Source: Knoellia locipacati (GTDB taxonomy: Bacteria; Actinomycetota; Actinomycetes; Actinomycetales; Dermatophilaceae). From it: DNA of 64,000 nucleotides. The notes under the pieces were generated by a model, which was not told where the DNA came from, searched no databases, and was given only the letters and a program-made list of their open reading frames with translations. The stretch covers positions 248,001 through 312,000 of the forward strand of contig NZ_BKBA01000004.1 in the NCBI RefSeq assembly GCF_007992835.1, read 5' to 3'. The position numbers and the translations under genes are program-made. Shown here piece by piece: positions 40,160 through 48,345 of the stretch (its first letter is position 1; each line of letters opens with the position of its first letter).

Positions 40160-41824
40160 ATGGACACCACTCGCCGTTCTGCCCTGCGCACCGGTCTCGT
40201 CGTCGGGTCGGCCGCACTCGTCGCCGGAGCCGCGACCGCCGCCGGCGCCGCGCCCCGTGCCGACGCCCGGCCCACCGCGGCCGCCGTCATCCCCCGCTCG
40301 GACCCCTTCACGCTCGGCGTCGCGAGCGGCGACCCGGAGTCCGACGGCTTCGTCATCTGGACCCGTCTCGCGCTCGACCCGCTCGCGGCAGACGGGCTGG
40401 GAGGTATGCCGTCCTCGCGCTTCCAGCTCAACTGGCAGGTCGCGACGGACGAGCGGTTCGCGAACGTCGTGAAGGCCGGGTCCGTGACGGCCGACCCTGC
40501 GTGGGCCCACTCGGCGCACGTCGAGGTGCGTGGGCTCCGGCCGGCGCGCGAGTACTGGTACCGCTTCCGCCTCGGCCCGCACCTCTCACGGTCGGGGCGC
40601 GCCCTCACGACACCGGCCCCCGGCTCGTCGCCGTCGTCGCTGCTCATGGCGTTCGCGTCCTGCTCGAACCTCCCCGCGGGGTGGTTCACGGCCTACCGCC
40701 ACCTCGCCGAGGAGCGCCCCGACCTCATCCTTCACCTCGGCGACTACCAGTACGAGGGCGGCGGCACCGGCATCGGCCGCACCCACGCCGGCCCGGAGAC
40801 CAAGACCCTGGCCGGCTACCGGCAGCGCCACGCGCAGTACAAGACCGACCTCGACCTCCAGGAGGCGCACGCCGCCGCGCCGTGGCTCGTCGTGTGGGAC
40901 GACCACGAGGTCGACAACAACTACGCCGACGACCTCGCCGACCGCCCCGTCGAGCAGCCCGGGTTCCTCGAGAGGCGCGCCGCGGCATACCGGGCGTACT
41001 ACGAGAACATGCCGCTGCGACGACGCTCGGTCCCCGCGGGCCCCGACCTCGACCTCTACCGCCGCAGCGCGTGGGGCGACCTCGCGACGCTGCACATGAT
41101 GGACACCCGCCAGTACCGGTCCGACCAGGCATGCGGCGACGGCTACAAGGACTGCCCGGCCGCCGACGACCCGGCGCGCTCGCTTCCCGGGCTCGAGCAG
41201 GAGAAGTGGTTGCTCGACGGGTTCCGCGACTCGAGTGCCCGCTGGGACATCCTCGGCCAGCAGGTGTTCTTCGGGCGGCGCGACAACGACCCGACCGCCG
41301 CGACGACCGTGTCGATGGACGCGTGGGACGGCTACCGCGCCTCGCGCCAGCGCATCACCCAGGGCTGGGTCGACGCCGACGTCCGCAACCCCGTCGTCCT
41401 CACCGGTGACGTCCACGCCCACTGGGCCAGCGACCTCTACCTCGACTACGACGAGGCCGCCAGCGCCAAGCCGGTCGGGTCCGAGCTCATCACCTCGTCG
41501 ATCACGTCGGGCGGCAACGGCTACGACGAGGCCGACGGCGCCCACCCGTGGGCGGCGTGGAACCCGAACCTGCGGTTCTGGACCAACCTGCGCGGCTACG
41601 TCTCGACGACGATCACCCCGACCGAGATGACCGCCCGGTTCCGGTGCGTGCCCCAGGTGACGACGCCCGGCGCCGACGTGTTCACCCGGGCGACCTTCGT
41701 CCTCGAGGACGGCGTGCGGGGGCTCCAGCAGGAGCAGGCTGCGCCGCAACGGCAGCTGCGCTCGTCGCGCACCGACGAGCAGAAGGTCGCCGACACCATC
41801 GCCGCCGAGACGCACGCCGACTGA
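40160..41824 (+). CDS. phoD: PhoD-family alkaline phosphatase/phosphodiesterase, Tat-exported
   Basis: 554 residues. The Tat signal MDTTRRSALRTGLVVGSAALVAGAA starts at ATG 40160. A PhoD N-terminal domain (FTLGVASGDPESDGFVIWTRL) precedes the metallophosphatase core with ASCSNL, LILHLGDYQYEGG, WDDHEVDNNYADD, MMDTRQYR and LTGDVHAHWASDL. PhoD releases phosphate from mono- and diesters such as teichoic acid or phospholipid headgroups outside the membrane. With PhoX at 33 kb, the region holds two exported phosphatases. AAGGG lies before the start. Confidence 0.95.
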   Translation: MDTTRRSALRTGLVVGSAALVAGAATAAGAAPRADARPTAAAVIPRSDPFTLGVASGDPESDGFVIWTRLALDPLAADGLGGMPSSRFQLNWQVATDERFANVVKAGSVTADPAWAHSAHVEVRGLRPAREYWYRFRLGPHLSRSGRALTTPAPGSSPSSLLMAFASCSNLPAGWFTAYRHLAEERPDLILHLGDYQYEGGGTGIGRTHAGPETKTLAGYRQRHAQYKTDLDLQEAHAAAPWLVVWDDHEVDNNYADDLADRPVEQPGFLERRAAAYRAYYENMPLRRRSVPAGPDLDLYRRSAWGDLATLHMMDTRQYRSDQACGDGYKDCPAADDPARSLPGLEQEKWLLDGFRDSSARWDILGQQVFFGRRDNDPTAATTVSMDAWDGYRASRQRITQGWVDADVRNPVVLTGDVHAHWASDLYLDYDEAASAKPVGSELITSSITSGGNGYDEADGAHPWAAWNPNLRFWTNLRGYVSTTITPTEMTARFRCVPQVTTPGADVFTRATFVLEDGVRGLQQEQAAPQRQLRSSRTDEQKVADTIAAETHAD

Positions 41825-41854
41825 TGCGACAGGCGCTCGGGCGTGCACCTCAAG

Positions 41855-41860
41855 TACCGT
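41855..41860 (+). promoter_or_regulatory. -10 hexamer (TACCGT) for rhodanese gene
   Basis: TACCGT ends 7 bases before ATG 41868. A GGAGG at 41862-41866 is too close to the ATG to be a normal RBS. Confidence 0.45.
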
Positions 41861-41867
41861 CGGAGGC

Positions 41868-42206
41868 ATGAGCCAGTTCCCCCAGGTCCAGCCGTCCGAC
41901 CTCGCCGACGACGCCGTCCTCCTCGACATCCGCGAGCAGGACGAGTGGGACCGCGGCCACGCCCCGGGAGCCGTGCACATCCCGATGAGCGAGCTGCCGG
42001 CCCGCGTCGACGAGCTCGCGCCGTTCCTCGAGCGCGACGAGACCGTCGTCGTCACCTGCCGCAGCGGCGGTCGGGTGGCGCGCACCCTGCCGTGGCTCGA
42101 GCAGCAGGGCTACGAGGTCGCGAACCTCGACGGTGGCATGCGCGCCTGGCACGCCGCCGGCAAGGAGATGCAGACCTCCGACGGCAGCGACCCGCAGGTC
42201 CCCTGA
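41868..42206 (+). CDS. rhodanese-like domain protein
   Basis: 112 residues, a single rhodanese domain. It has the structural VLLDIREQDEWDRGHAPGAVHIPM and the active-site loop CRSGGR with Cys near residue 64, then VANLDGGMRAW. Single-domain rhodaneses carry persulfide sulfur in the cytoplasm. It is probably monocistronic, ending in the 48-base palindrome at 42228-42275. Confidence 0.92.
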   Translation: MSQFPQVQPSDLADDAVLLDIREQDEWDRGHAPGAVHIPMSELPARVDELAPFLERDETVVVTCRSGGRVARTLPWLEQQGYEVANLDGGMRAWHAAGKEMQTSDGSDPQVP

Positions 42207-42227
42207 GCCGCCCGCTCTCAACAGCCG

Positions 42228-42275
42228 GGTATGCCGTGGGGCACCGTTCACGCGAACGGTGCCCCACGGCATACC
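42228..42275. terminator. bidirectional terminator palindrome carrying the GTATGCCG motif
   Basis: Perfect 22-base arms (42228-42249, 42254-42275) enclose a 4-base loop between convergent genes. The outer part of each arm is GGTATGCCGTGGGGC, sharing 14 bases with the palindrome at 24782-24824. Confidence 0.8.
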
Positions 42276-42289
42276 TGCTCCTTCTCCGG

Positions 42290-43837
42290 TCACACCCGGA
42301 AGCGCGAGAACACCTCGTACATGAAGTCGGTGCCCGTCGCGAGGGCCTCGACGAAGATGCGCTCGTCGTTGCCGTGCATCCCGATGAGCTGGTCGTTGTC
42401 GATGACGTAGGGGTAGACGCCGTAGCCCGGGATGCCCTTCTCGCGCCACGGGCCAAGGCTCGTGCCCGCCTCGAAGAGCGCCGGGGTGAAGACCGCCTCC
42501 GGGTAGGTCTTGACCGCGGCCTGTGAGATCCCGCTGAACAGAGGGGTCTTGACGTCGGCCGGTGGGGTGGCCCACCGCTTGTCGAGCGCGGCGAGCGTCT
42601 GCTCCTCGGTCTCGCCCTCGGCACCCGCGAGGGTCACCTCGATGTCGCGCTCGTCCATGAGCCTGCGGATCGACGCGAGGAAGTCACGCGGCTTCTGCCC
42701 GCCGGGGATCCCGCGGCAGTTGACCCGGACGTGGGCCTCGGACGGGATGACGTTCTCCTTGTAGCCAGCGTCCTCGATGACGAAGGCCATCGTCGTGCGC
42801 AGCAGCGCCGAGTGGAGGTAGGGGTAGTCGGAGAGCCTGACGACCAGGGCGGCGGCGCGCTCGAGGGACCGCTGGCTGCGGGCCTTGAGCATGAGGCGCA
42901 GCGCGCTCCTGAGCTTGCGGTCGTCGGTGGCGCGGGCGAGCGCCTCGAAGTAGGCGCGCGTGACGTCGGTGAGCGCCACGGGCGCCTTGTGGTCGCCGAG
43001 CTCGGACACCGCTCGGGAGAGGCCGACGATCGCCGAGTCCGGCATCGGCTTGCTCGAGTGGGTCGCGGTGCCGCGGGCGCGCAGGTCGAGGTTGAAGTAG
43101 ACCTTGTCCTGGCGGGTGACGGTGATGAGCATCGGTGTCGTGCCGTCGGACTGGGCGAGGAACCACCCGCCCTCGGTGAGCACCATCCCGCAGTCGAGCT
43201 TGTCCCAGTGCTCCTTCGCGAGCCAGCCCGAGCCGTAGCTCCCGGCCTCCTCGTCGCAGTCGGTGAGGACGATGATGTCGCGGTCGAACTCGGCGCCCTG
43301 GGAGAGGTGACGGAGCAGGGCGGAGACCGAGGCGGCGTTCGCGCCCTTCATGTCGAGGGCGCCACGGCCGTAGATCTCGCCGTCCTTGACGGTGCCCGTG
43401 AACGGGTCGACGCTCCAGTTCTCCCGCTCGACCGGCACGACGTCGGAGTGGCCGAGCAGGAGCAGCGGCTTCTCCTTCGAGCCGGCCTTCCCCGGGATCC
43501 GCGCGATGAGGTGGACGTTGTCGGGCTGCGGTGTCGCGATGATCTCGGCGGGCACCCCGGCCGCGTCCCACACCGACTTGAGCCACTCCGCGTGCGGCCG
43601 AGTGTTGCCACCCTTGCCGAAGTTCTGGGTGTCGAACGAGAGCATCTTCTTGAGCAGGGCGAGGGGGTCGGCCGGTGCCGCGGCCGACCTGGCGCCGCGT
43701 CGCGAGGCGGCGGCAGGGCCGGTCCCCAGCTGTGAGCCCGCGGTGGTGGCGAGGGCGGCGAGCCCCGCGACCCCGCCGACGCCGGCGACGAACTTGCGCC
43801 GGTCGACCTGTGCTCCGGAACCTTCTGGGCGAACCAT
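42290..43837 (-). CDS. Tat-exported M20-family metallopeptidase
   Basis: 515 residues. The Tat signal DRRKFVAGVGGVAGLAALATTAG starts at residue 12. The M20 catalytic domain shows LLLLGHSDVVP (zinc His), YGRGALDMKG (bridging Asp), LTDCDEEAGSYG (catalytic and ligand Glu) and a C-terminal HGNDERI His. A dimerisation domain intervenes. Members are dipeptidases, carboxypeptidases or amidohydrolases; the target here would be extracytoplasmic. The long upstream gap (43838-44226) may hold its control region. Confidence 0.92.
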   Translation of the reverse strand: MVRPEGSGAQVDRRKFVAGVGGVAGLAALATTAGSQLGTGPAAASRRGARSAAAPADPLALLKKMLSFDTQNFGKGGNTRPHAEWLKSVWDAAGVPAEIIATPQPDNVHLIARIPGKAGSKEKPLLLLGHSDVVPVERENWSVDPFTGTVKDGEIYGRGALDMKGANAASVSALLRHLSQGAEFDRDIIVLTDCDEEAGSYGSGWLAKEHWDKLDCGMVLTEGGWFLAQSDGTTPMLITVTRQDKVYFNLDLRARGTATHSSKPMPDSAIVGLSRAVSELGDHKAPVALTDVTRAYFEALARATDDRKLRSALRLMLKARSQRSLERAAALVVRLSDYPYLHSALLRTTMAFVIEDAGYKENVIPSEAHVRVNCRGIPGGQKPRDFLASIRRLMDERDIEVTLAGAEGETEEQTLAALDKRWATPPADVKTPLFSGISQAAVKTYPEAVFTPALFEAGTSLGPWREKGIPGYGVYPYVIDNDQLIGMHGNDERIFVEALATGTDFMYEVFSRFRV

Positions 43838-44226
43838 GGACTACTCCGATCAGACGACGACGTGCTGACCGATCTGACCTTTCTGGGTTACGTCCGGGTA
43901 GTCACCGACCGGGTCCGCCGACGTCGACCAAGGGCGGGTTTTGTGACCCGACCGGTCGCTTGGCTGCGGTGACCGGTCGTCCTCGGGCTCGGGCGTCCAG
44001 CGACTGACATCCGGGCCGGTCCGGAAACCGCAGCGGATTCGCAGCGAAATCGCAGCGGTGTCGCCGACTCTTCGCCTCGAAGGGCGGTGCGCCGCGCGTT
44101 GAGGGGGCGGCGCGGCGCACCGCCCAGCGTCGTGCGGACGTGCGACGACGGCACCGGGCGCGACACGGCATACGACGTTATCTGGATGTATGCCGTCCGC
44201 CCTAGAGATGCGGATACGGTGCGATC
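43838..44226. promoter_or_regulatory. 389-base divergent control region with phased short repeats
   Basis: No gene is visible. Two GACCGGTC palindromes at 43950-43957 and 43971-43978 are 21 bases apart (two helical turns). GCAGCG occurs at 44030, 44041 and 44052, an exact 11-base period. An inverted pair of ACGGCATAC/GTATGCCGT with a 14-base loop lies at 44165-44196. TACGGT at 44215-44220 is the -10 for the leaderless GTG at 44227. Confidence 0.5.
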
Positions 44227-45444
44227 GTGGACCCGATCCGTAACCCCTACGCCCCCGGCGCCGGCCAGCGCCCGCCCGAGCTCGCCGGTCGCGACGAGCA
44301 GCTCGACGCCTTCGAGGTCGTCCTCGAACGCGTGCGGCGGGGTCGCCCCGAACGCTCGATCGTGCTCACCGGACTGCGCGGCGTCGGCAAGACGGTGCTG
44401 CTCAACGCGCTGCGGTCAGCCGCTGTTCGCGCCAAGTGGGGGACCGGCAAGCTCGAGGCGCGACCCGACCAGTCGCTGCGCCGTCCCCTGTCGTCGGCGC
44501 TGCACCAGGCGGTGCGCGAGCTCGGCCACCCCAGCGACCACGAGGTCCAGCACGTCCTCGGCGTTATCAAGGCCTTCGCCCAGCGCGACGCTCCGTCGGG
44601 GGCCAAGCTGCGCGAGCGCTGGAACCCGGGCATCGACGCACCGGCCGCCTCGGGACGTGCCGACTCCGGCGACATCGAGATCGACCTCGTCGAGCTGCTC
44701 ACCGACATCGGCGGGCTCGCCGCCGACACCGGTCGCGGGATCGCGGTGTTCATCGACGAGATGCAGGACCTGGGGCCCGACGACGTGTCGGCGCTGTGTG
44801 CGGCCTGCCACGAGATCTCGCAGTCGGGCTTGCCGGTCATCGTCGTCGGGGCCGGCCTGCCGCACCTTCCGGCGGTGCTCTCGGCGTCGAAGTCGTACTC
44901 GGAGAGGCTCTTTCGCTACTCGCGCATCGACCGGCTCCCGCGTGCGGCGGCGGACGCGGCGCTGGTCGTGCCCGCCGAGGAGGAGGGTGCGGCCTACGAG
45001 AAGGACGCCCTCGACGCGATGTATGCCGCGACCGGCGGCTACCCGTACTTCATCCAGGCCTACGGCAAGGCGGCTTGGGACCGTGCCCCTGCGTCGCCGG
45101 TGACCGCCGACGACGTGCGGGTCGCCGCCCCCGAGGCGGAGGCGGAGCTCGCCGTCGGGTTCTTCGGGTCGCGGTTCGAGCGGGCGACGCCGGGGGAGCG
45201 CGAGTACCTCCGGGCGATGGCCGACGTCGCGGTCGCCATCGCCGAGGGTGGGGTCGAGGAGCTCGACGACATCGAGTCGGTCCCCACGGCCGATGTGGCG
45301 TCACAGCTCGGCCGCAAGCCCCAGTCGCTGTCGCCGGCGCGGGACGCCCTGCTCAAGAAGGGGCTCATCTACTCGGGCGAGCGCGGTCGGATCGCGTTCA
45401 CCGTGCCGCACTTCGGTCGCTACCTGCGCGAGCAGACCGCCTGA
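44227..45444 (+). CDS. AAA/STAND-type ATPase with C-terminal winged helix (ORC/Cdc6-like fold)
   Basis: 405 residues. It begins NPYAPGAGQRPPELAGRDEQLDAFEVVLER, a typical ATPase lead-in, then Walker A LTGLRGVGKTVLLNAL near residue 47 and Walker B GIAVFIDEMQDLG near 176. A sensor-like region VIVVGAGLPHLP and YPYFIQAYGKAAWD follow. The C-terminal part (VPTADVASQLGRKPQSLSPARDALLKKGLIYSGERGRIAFTVPHFGRYLR) is a winged helix. These proteins form an actinobacterial family without a settled role. GTG 44227 follows the TACGGT -10 with no RBS. No partner gene is adjacent. Confidence 0.85.
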   Translation: MDPIRNPYAPGAGQRPPELAGRDEQLDAFEVVLERVRRGRPERSIVLTGLRGVGKTVLLNALRSAAVRAKWGTGKLEARPDQSLRRPLSSALHQAVRELGHPSDHEVQHVLGVIKAFAQRDAPSGAKLRERWNPGIDAPAASGRADSGDIEIDLVELLTDIGGLAADTGRGIAVFIDEMQDLGPDDVSALCAACHEISQSGLPVIVVGAGLPHLPAVLSASKSYSERLFRYSRIDRLPRAAADAALVVPAEEEGAAYEKDALDAMYAATGGYPYFIQAYGKAAWDRAPASPVTADDVRVAAPEAEAELAVGFFGSRFERATPGEREYLRAMADVAVAIAEGGVEELDDIESVPTADVASQLGRKPQSLSPARDALLKKGLIYSGERGRIAFTVPHFGRYLREQTA

Positions 45445-45486
45445 CCGAGGGCTCTCACCGCAGGGCGGCGTTGCCGCACCGGGACG

Positions 45487-46242
45487 TCAGGGATGGCGCG
45501 GACGAGTCGCATCGCCGGGGAAGCCGAACTGCGTCCTCACCCCGGGACTGAACGCCACGTGGTCCGGAGCACGCGAAGCGAGGTCCGGAAGGCCCACCGA
45601 GGCCATGAGCTCGTCGTCGAGCGCCAGCACCTCCGCTTCGCGCAGCGGCCAGGGCTCGTGGTGGTTGGGGACGTACCGCGTCCGGCCCCAGGCCGAGACG
45701 TGCAGGCCCCACCGGGCGCTCACGAACTCGTCGAGAGTGGTGGGCTGGCGGGGGGCGCCGGCACGCACCACGATGTGGCTGCGCGCGCGTGACCCGGGGG
45801 CCCGCAGCCGCGCGTCGTAGGAGTGGACGTCGCCGCTGCGCCCGTGCCGCATGCGAGCCCAGCGGTAGGGCAGCGCGAACGCCGCCCGCGCGCCGACCAC
45901 GACCGCCGCCCGGTCGGCGTCGAGGCTGAGGAACACGATCCCGCGGCGGCCGGTCTCGTCCACCGAGTAGAGCCGGACGTTGGTCTCGAGGAACGAGCCG
46001 AGCCACGGCACGCCCGGCCCGCGGGCAATTCCGGCTCCCACCATCCGGAAGGGGATGAGCCCGACGTAGGTGACGCCGTCGATCGTGTCCGGGCGGACCC
46101 CTGGTGGCATCCGCTGCGCGACCAGGTCCGGATCGACCGCCCAGTGCAGGAACGTCAGGTCTCTCCACTGCTGGGTCATCATCACCGAACCGACCAGCTC
46201 CGGAGCCGTCGACGAGACGGGCTCGATCCCTGCGCGGTCCAC
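45487..46242 (-). CDS. DUF2071 (YqjF-like) protein
   Basis: 251 residues. Characteristic parts are MTQQWRDLTFLHWAVDPDLVAQRMPPGV, YVGLIPFRM, FLETNVRLYSVDETGRRGIVFLSLD and FVSARWGLHVSAWGRTRYV, matching DUF2071, a fold related to acetoacetate decarboxylase. The GTG at 46242 is preceded, 6 bases upstream, by TACGAT (complement at 46249-46254), indicating a leaderless transcript. The function is unknown. It is divergent from the VOC gene at 46343. Confidence 0.88.
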   Translation of the reverse strand: MDRAGIEPVSSTAPELVGSVMMTQQWRDLTFLHWAVDPDLVAQRMPPGVRPDTIDGVTYVGLIPFRMVGAGIARGPGVPWLGSFLETNVRLYSVDETGRRGIVFLSLDADRAAVVVGARAAFALPYRWARMRHGRSGDVHSYDARLRAPGSRARSHIVVRAGAPRQPTTLDEFVSARWGLHVSAWGRTRYVPNHHEPWPLREAEVLALDDELMASVGLPDLASRAPDHVAFSPGVRTQFGFPGDATRPRHP

Positions 46243-46342
46243 GTCCCCATCGTAGGGATGAGCCGCTCGCGCGCGTCGAGAACGCGTCATCGGCTCCGTC
46301 CTCGAGGTGCCGGCACCACGACACTGACGGAGGATGGCACCC

Positions 46343-46783
46343 ATGGGACGGATTCGACTGTTCGACCACGTCGGGATCACGGTCTCCGACCTCGACGCGG
46401 CTGCCACCTTCTTCGAGAGCCTCGGTTTCGAGCGCGAGAACCGCATGGCGATGGAGGGCGAGTTCGTCGACACGGTCATCGGCATCCCCGGCTCCCGCAG
46501 CGAGATCCTCACGCTGCGGCTGCCGGGAGGCGGGACGAGCATCGAGCTCTCGTGCTTCGTCCACCCCGAGCACACGACGGGCACGGCTGCACCGATGTCG
46601 ACCGAGATCGGGATCCGCAACCTCTGCTTCGAGGTCGAGGACCTGCACGAGATCGTTGAGCGGCTCGGGCGGTCCGGCTACGGGCTCGTCGGAGGGATCG
46701 GCGAGTGGCAGGGCGCCTGGCGGATGACCTATGTGCGCGGGCCCGACGGGATCATCGTCGCCCTGGCCGAGAACGTCAGCTGA
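46343..46783 (+). CDS. VOC-family (glyoxalase-like) protein
   Basis: 146 residues from ATG 46343, chosen over the ATG at 46334 because CGGAGG at 46328-46333 is then at the correct 9-base spacing. The fold motifs are FDHVGITVSDLDAAATFFESLGFE at the N-terminus, IRNLCFEVEDLHEIVERL mid-protein, and YVRGPDGIIVALAE at the end with the metal-ligand Glu. Function beyond VOC metalloenzyme is unknown. It is divergent from DUF2071 and convergent with the Arr fusion gene. Confidence 0.87.
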   Translation: MGRIRLFDHVGITVSDLDAAATFFESLGFERENRMAMEGEFVDTVIGIPGSRSEILTLRLPGGGTSIELSCFVHPEHTTGTAAPMSTEIGIRNLCFEVEDLHEIVERLGRSGYGLVGGIGEWQGAWRMTYVRGPDGIIVALAENVS

Positions 46784-46819
46784 CGCGTCCTGCCGGGACA
46801 GGCGCAGCCCGCGGACGCC

Positions 46820-47770
46820 TCAGTCGTCCATCGCCTCGATGCCGAGCTCGGACAGCTCGGCGACCCGGGCGCGCATCTGCTGCACCGTCTCGTCGCTCGG
46901 GAAGGTGAGCCCGGTGACCTCCTCGAGGACGCGCAGCGGCTCGGTCGTGCGGTAGGAGCGGGTCGGGTTGCCGGGGAACCGCTTGTCGGTGACGTTGGGG
47001 TCGTCGACGATCGTGCCGACCGGCTCGACGCGGTAGACGCGCGGCGGACCGTCGCCGCGGGCCAGGGCGGCAGCGAGCGGCGCGCCGTCGCGCGAGGCGG
47101 TGAGGTAGATGTGGTTGGACCGCTTGCCGGAGCCGTAGTTCGTCCCCCAGCCGGGTGTGAGCAGGTCGCCCGGGGCGAGGTCGGCGCGCGTGCCGTGGAA
47201 GAACGGACCTTGGTCGTCGACGACGCGTGGGGTCGGTGCGGGGTCGCGCAGCAGGCTGTCGAGCTGGGCCATGAGGACGCTGATCCGGTTGCGCCCCTTC
47301 GGTGCTCGCGGGTAGCGCGACAGGACGTCGAGCAGCTCGGGCGTCGCCCGTCTCGCGGCGGCCGTGATGACGTACTCGGCGACGACCTTGTCCTCGCCCC
47401 GCGCGATCTCGGCAGCACGTGCCGCGTGGGCCGCCGCTCCGAGGATGTGTCGCAGCTGGGTCGCCTTCGCAAGCGGATGCAGGTATGCCGCGGCAGCAGC
47501 ATCGCCCGCGGCCGTCGCCGCGTGCCCTGCGGCGTCGTCGGGCGCGTCCTTCGCCGCCCGGTGCGCCTCGGTCGCGGTGGTGCGCTGCAGGCGTGAGCGC
47601 GGAGCCCCGTCGACGAAGATGCGCGCGGCCTCGAGCGCCGCTGCGGGCCGGGAGTCCAGCGGACTGGCCCGCTCGAAGAGGACGAGGACCGGCTCGGCGC
47701 ACGTCACGGCATACCGGACGACCTCCCGCAGCTCGTCGGTCGTCAGCTCGAAGTCCCCCGAGGTGCTCAC
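46820..47770 (-). CDS. Imm-5-like (putative immunity) domain fused to rifampin ADP-ribosyltransferase (Arr)
   Basis: 316 residues from GTG 47770 (CAGACT 7 bases upstream). Residues 1-185 (ELTTDELREVVRYAVTCAEPVL, LQRTTATEAHRAAKDAPDDAAGHAATAAGDAAAAAYLHP, HILGAAAHAARAAEIARG) form an Ala-rich helical domain of the family called putative immunity protein (Imm-5-like), often misnamed exonuclease SbcC. Residues from about 190 (GPFFHGTRADLAPGDLLTPGWGTNYGSG, NHIYLTASRDGAPLAAALA, RVYRVEPVGTIVDDPNVTDKRFPGNPTRSYRT) are a complete Arr domain. Arr inactivates rifamycins by ADP-ribosylating a hydroxyl group using NAD+. I know Arr as a ~140-residue stand-alone enzyme; the fusion is unusual. Confidence 0.78.
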   Translation of the reverse strand: MSTSGDFELTTDELREVVRYAVTCAEPVLVLFERASPLDSRPAAALEAARIFVDGAPRSRLQRTTATEAHRAAKDAPDDAAGHAATAAGDAAAAAYLHPLAKATQLRHILGAAAHAARAAEIARGEDKVVAEYVITAAARRATPELLDVLSRYPRAPKGRNRISVLMAQLDSLLRDPAPTPRVVDDQGPFFHGTRADLAPGDLLTPGWGTNYGSGKRSNHIYLTASRDGAPLAAALARGDGPPRVYRVEPVGTIVDDPNVTDKRFPGNPTRSYRTTEPLRVLEEVTGLTFPSDETVQQMRARVAELSELGIEAMDD

Positions 47771-47796
47771 GCCCGCGAGTCTGGCACGGGTGTGCG

Positions 47797-48291
47797 TCAG
47801 TTCGCCTCGCTCCGTATGCCGTGCAGGCGGGCGTGGAGGGACCGGACCTCGTCCTCGAGCTCGGGTGCGGGGCCGTCGACGACGATCCCCGGCGCGACCT
47901 GCTGCACGGAGAGCGGCAGGACGGGCGCCGGCGCGACGCCCCAGTCGCGAAGCCAGCCGATGAGCTGCTCGGTGGACACGGCATACGCGATGCGTCCCAG
48001 CCCGACCCACGCGTGGGCGGCGGAGCACATCGCGCAGTGCTCGCCTGACGTGTAGACCGTGCAGCCGGCACGGTCCGCGGGGTCGGTGTGGGACGCGGCC
48101 CAGCGCGCCAGCTCGAACTCGGGGTGACGCGTCTGGTCGCCGTCCTTGGTGCGGTTGCGGTCCTCGTGCAGGACGGTGCCGTGGGCGTCGACGAGCACCG
48201 AGCCGAACGGCTCGTCCCCCGCGTCCAGGGCCTCGCGCGCCAGCTCGACGCAGCGGCGCAGGTGGGTCAGGTCGGAGTCCTCGAGAGACAT
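47797..48291 (-). CDS. nucleoside/cytidine-deaminase-fold deaminase
   Basis: 164 residues. The zinc site is TRHPEFELARWAA (His and catalytic Glu, with an HPE variant of the usual HAE) and SGEHCAMCSAAHAWVGLGRIAYAV (PCxxC-like with EHCAMC) near residue 85. The N-terminal HLRRCVELAREALDAGDEPFGSVLVD is typical of guanine/cytosine/tRNA-adenosine deaminases. The HPE and EHC changes point to a nucleoside deaminase subgroup rather than TadA. It lies directly upstream of the Arr fusion on the same strand with a 26-base gap. Confidence 0.83.
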   Translation of the reverse strand: MSLEDSDLTHLRRCVELAREALDAGDEPFGSVLVDAHGTVLHEDRNRTKDGDQTRHPEFELARWAASHTDPADRAGCTVYTSGEHCAMCSAAHAWVGLGRIAYAVSTEQLIGWLRDWGVAPAPVLPLSVQQVAPGIVVDGPAPELEDEVRSLHARLHGIRSEAN

Positions 48292-48345
48292 GCCGTCATC
48301 GTGGCAGACGTTGCGCCGGACGTGGCCGGGCGAAGACCGCCGCCC

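Noticed and set aside
44227-45444. ATPase gene as part of an antiphage defence system
   Set aside because: STAND-like ATPases occur in such systems, but no effector, nuclease or membrane partner is adjacent; its neighbours are a peptidase and a DUF2071 protein.
47797-48291. TadA (essential tRNA adenosine deaminase)
   Set aside because: The zinc motifs are HPE and EHCAMC instead of the HAE and PCxMC of TadA, and the length and C-terminus differ, so only the general deaminase fold is called.
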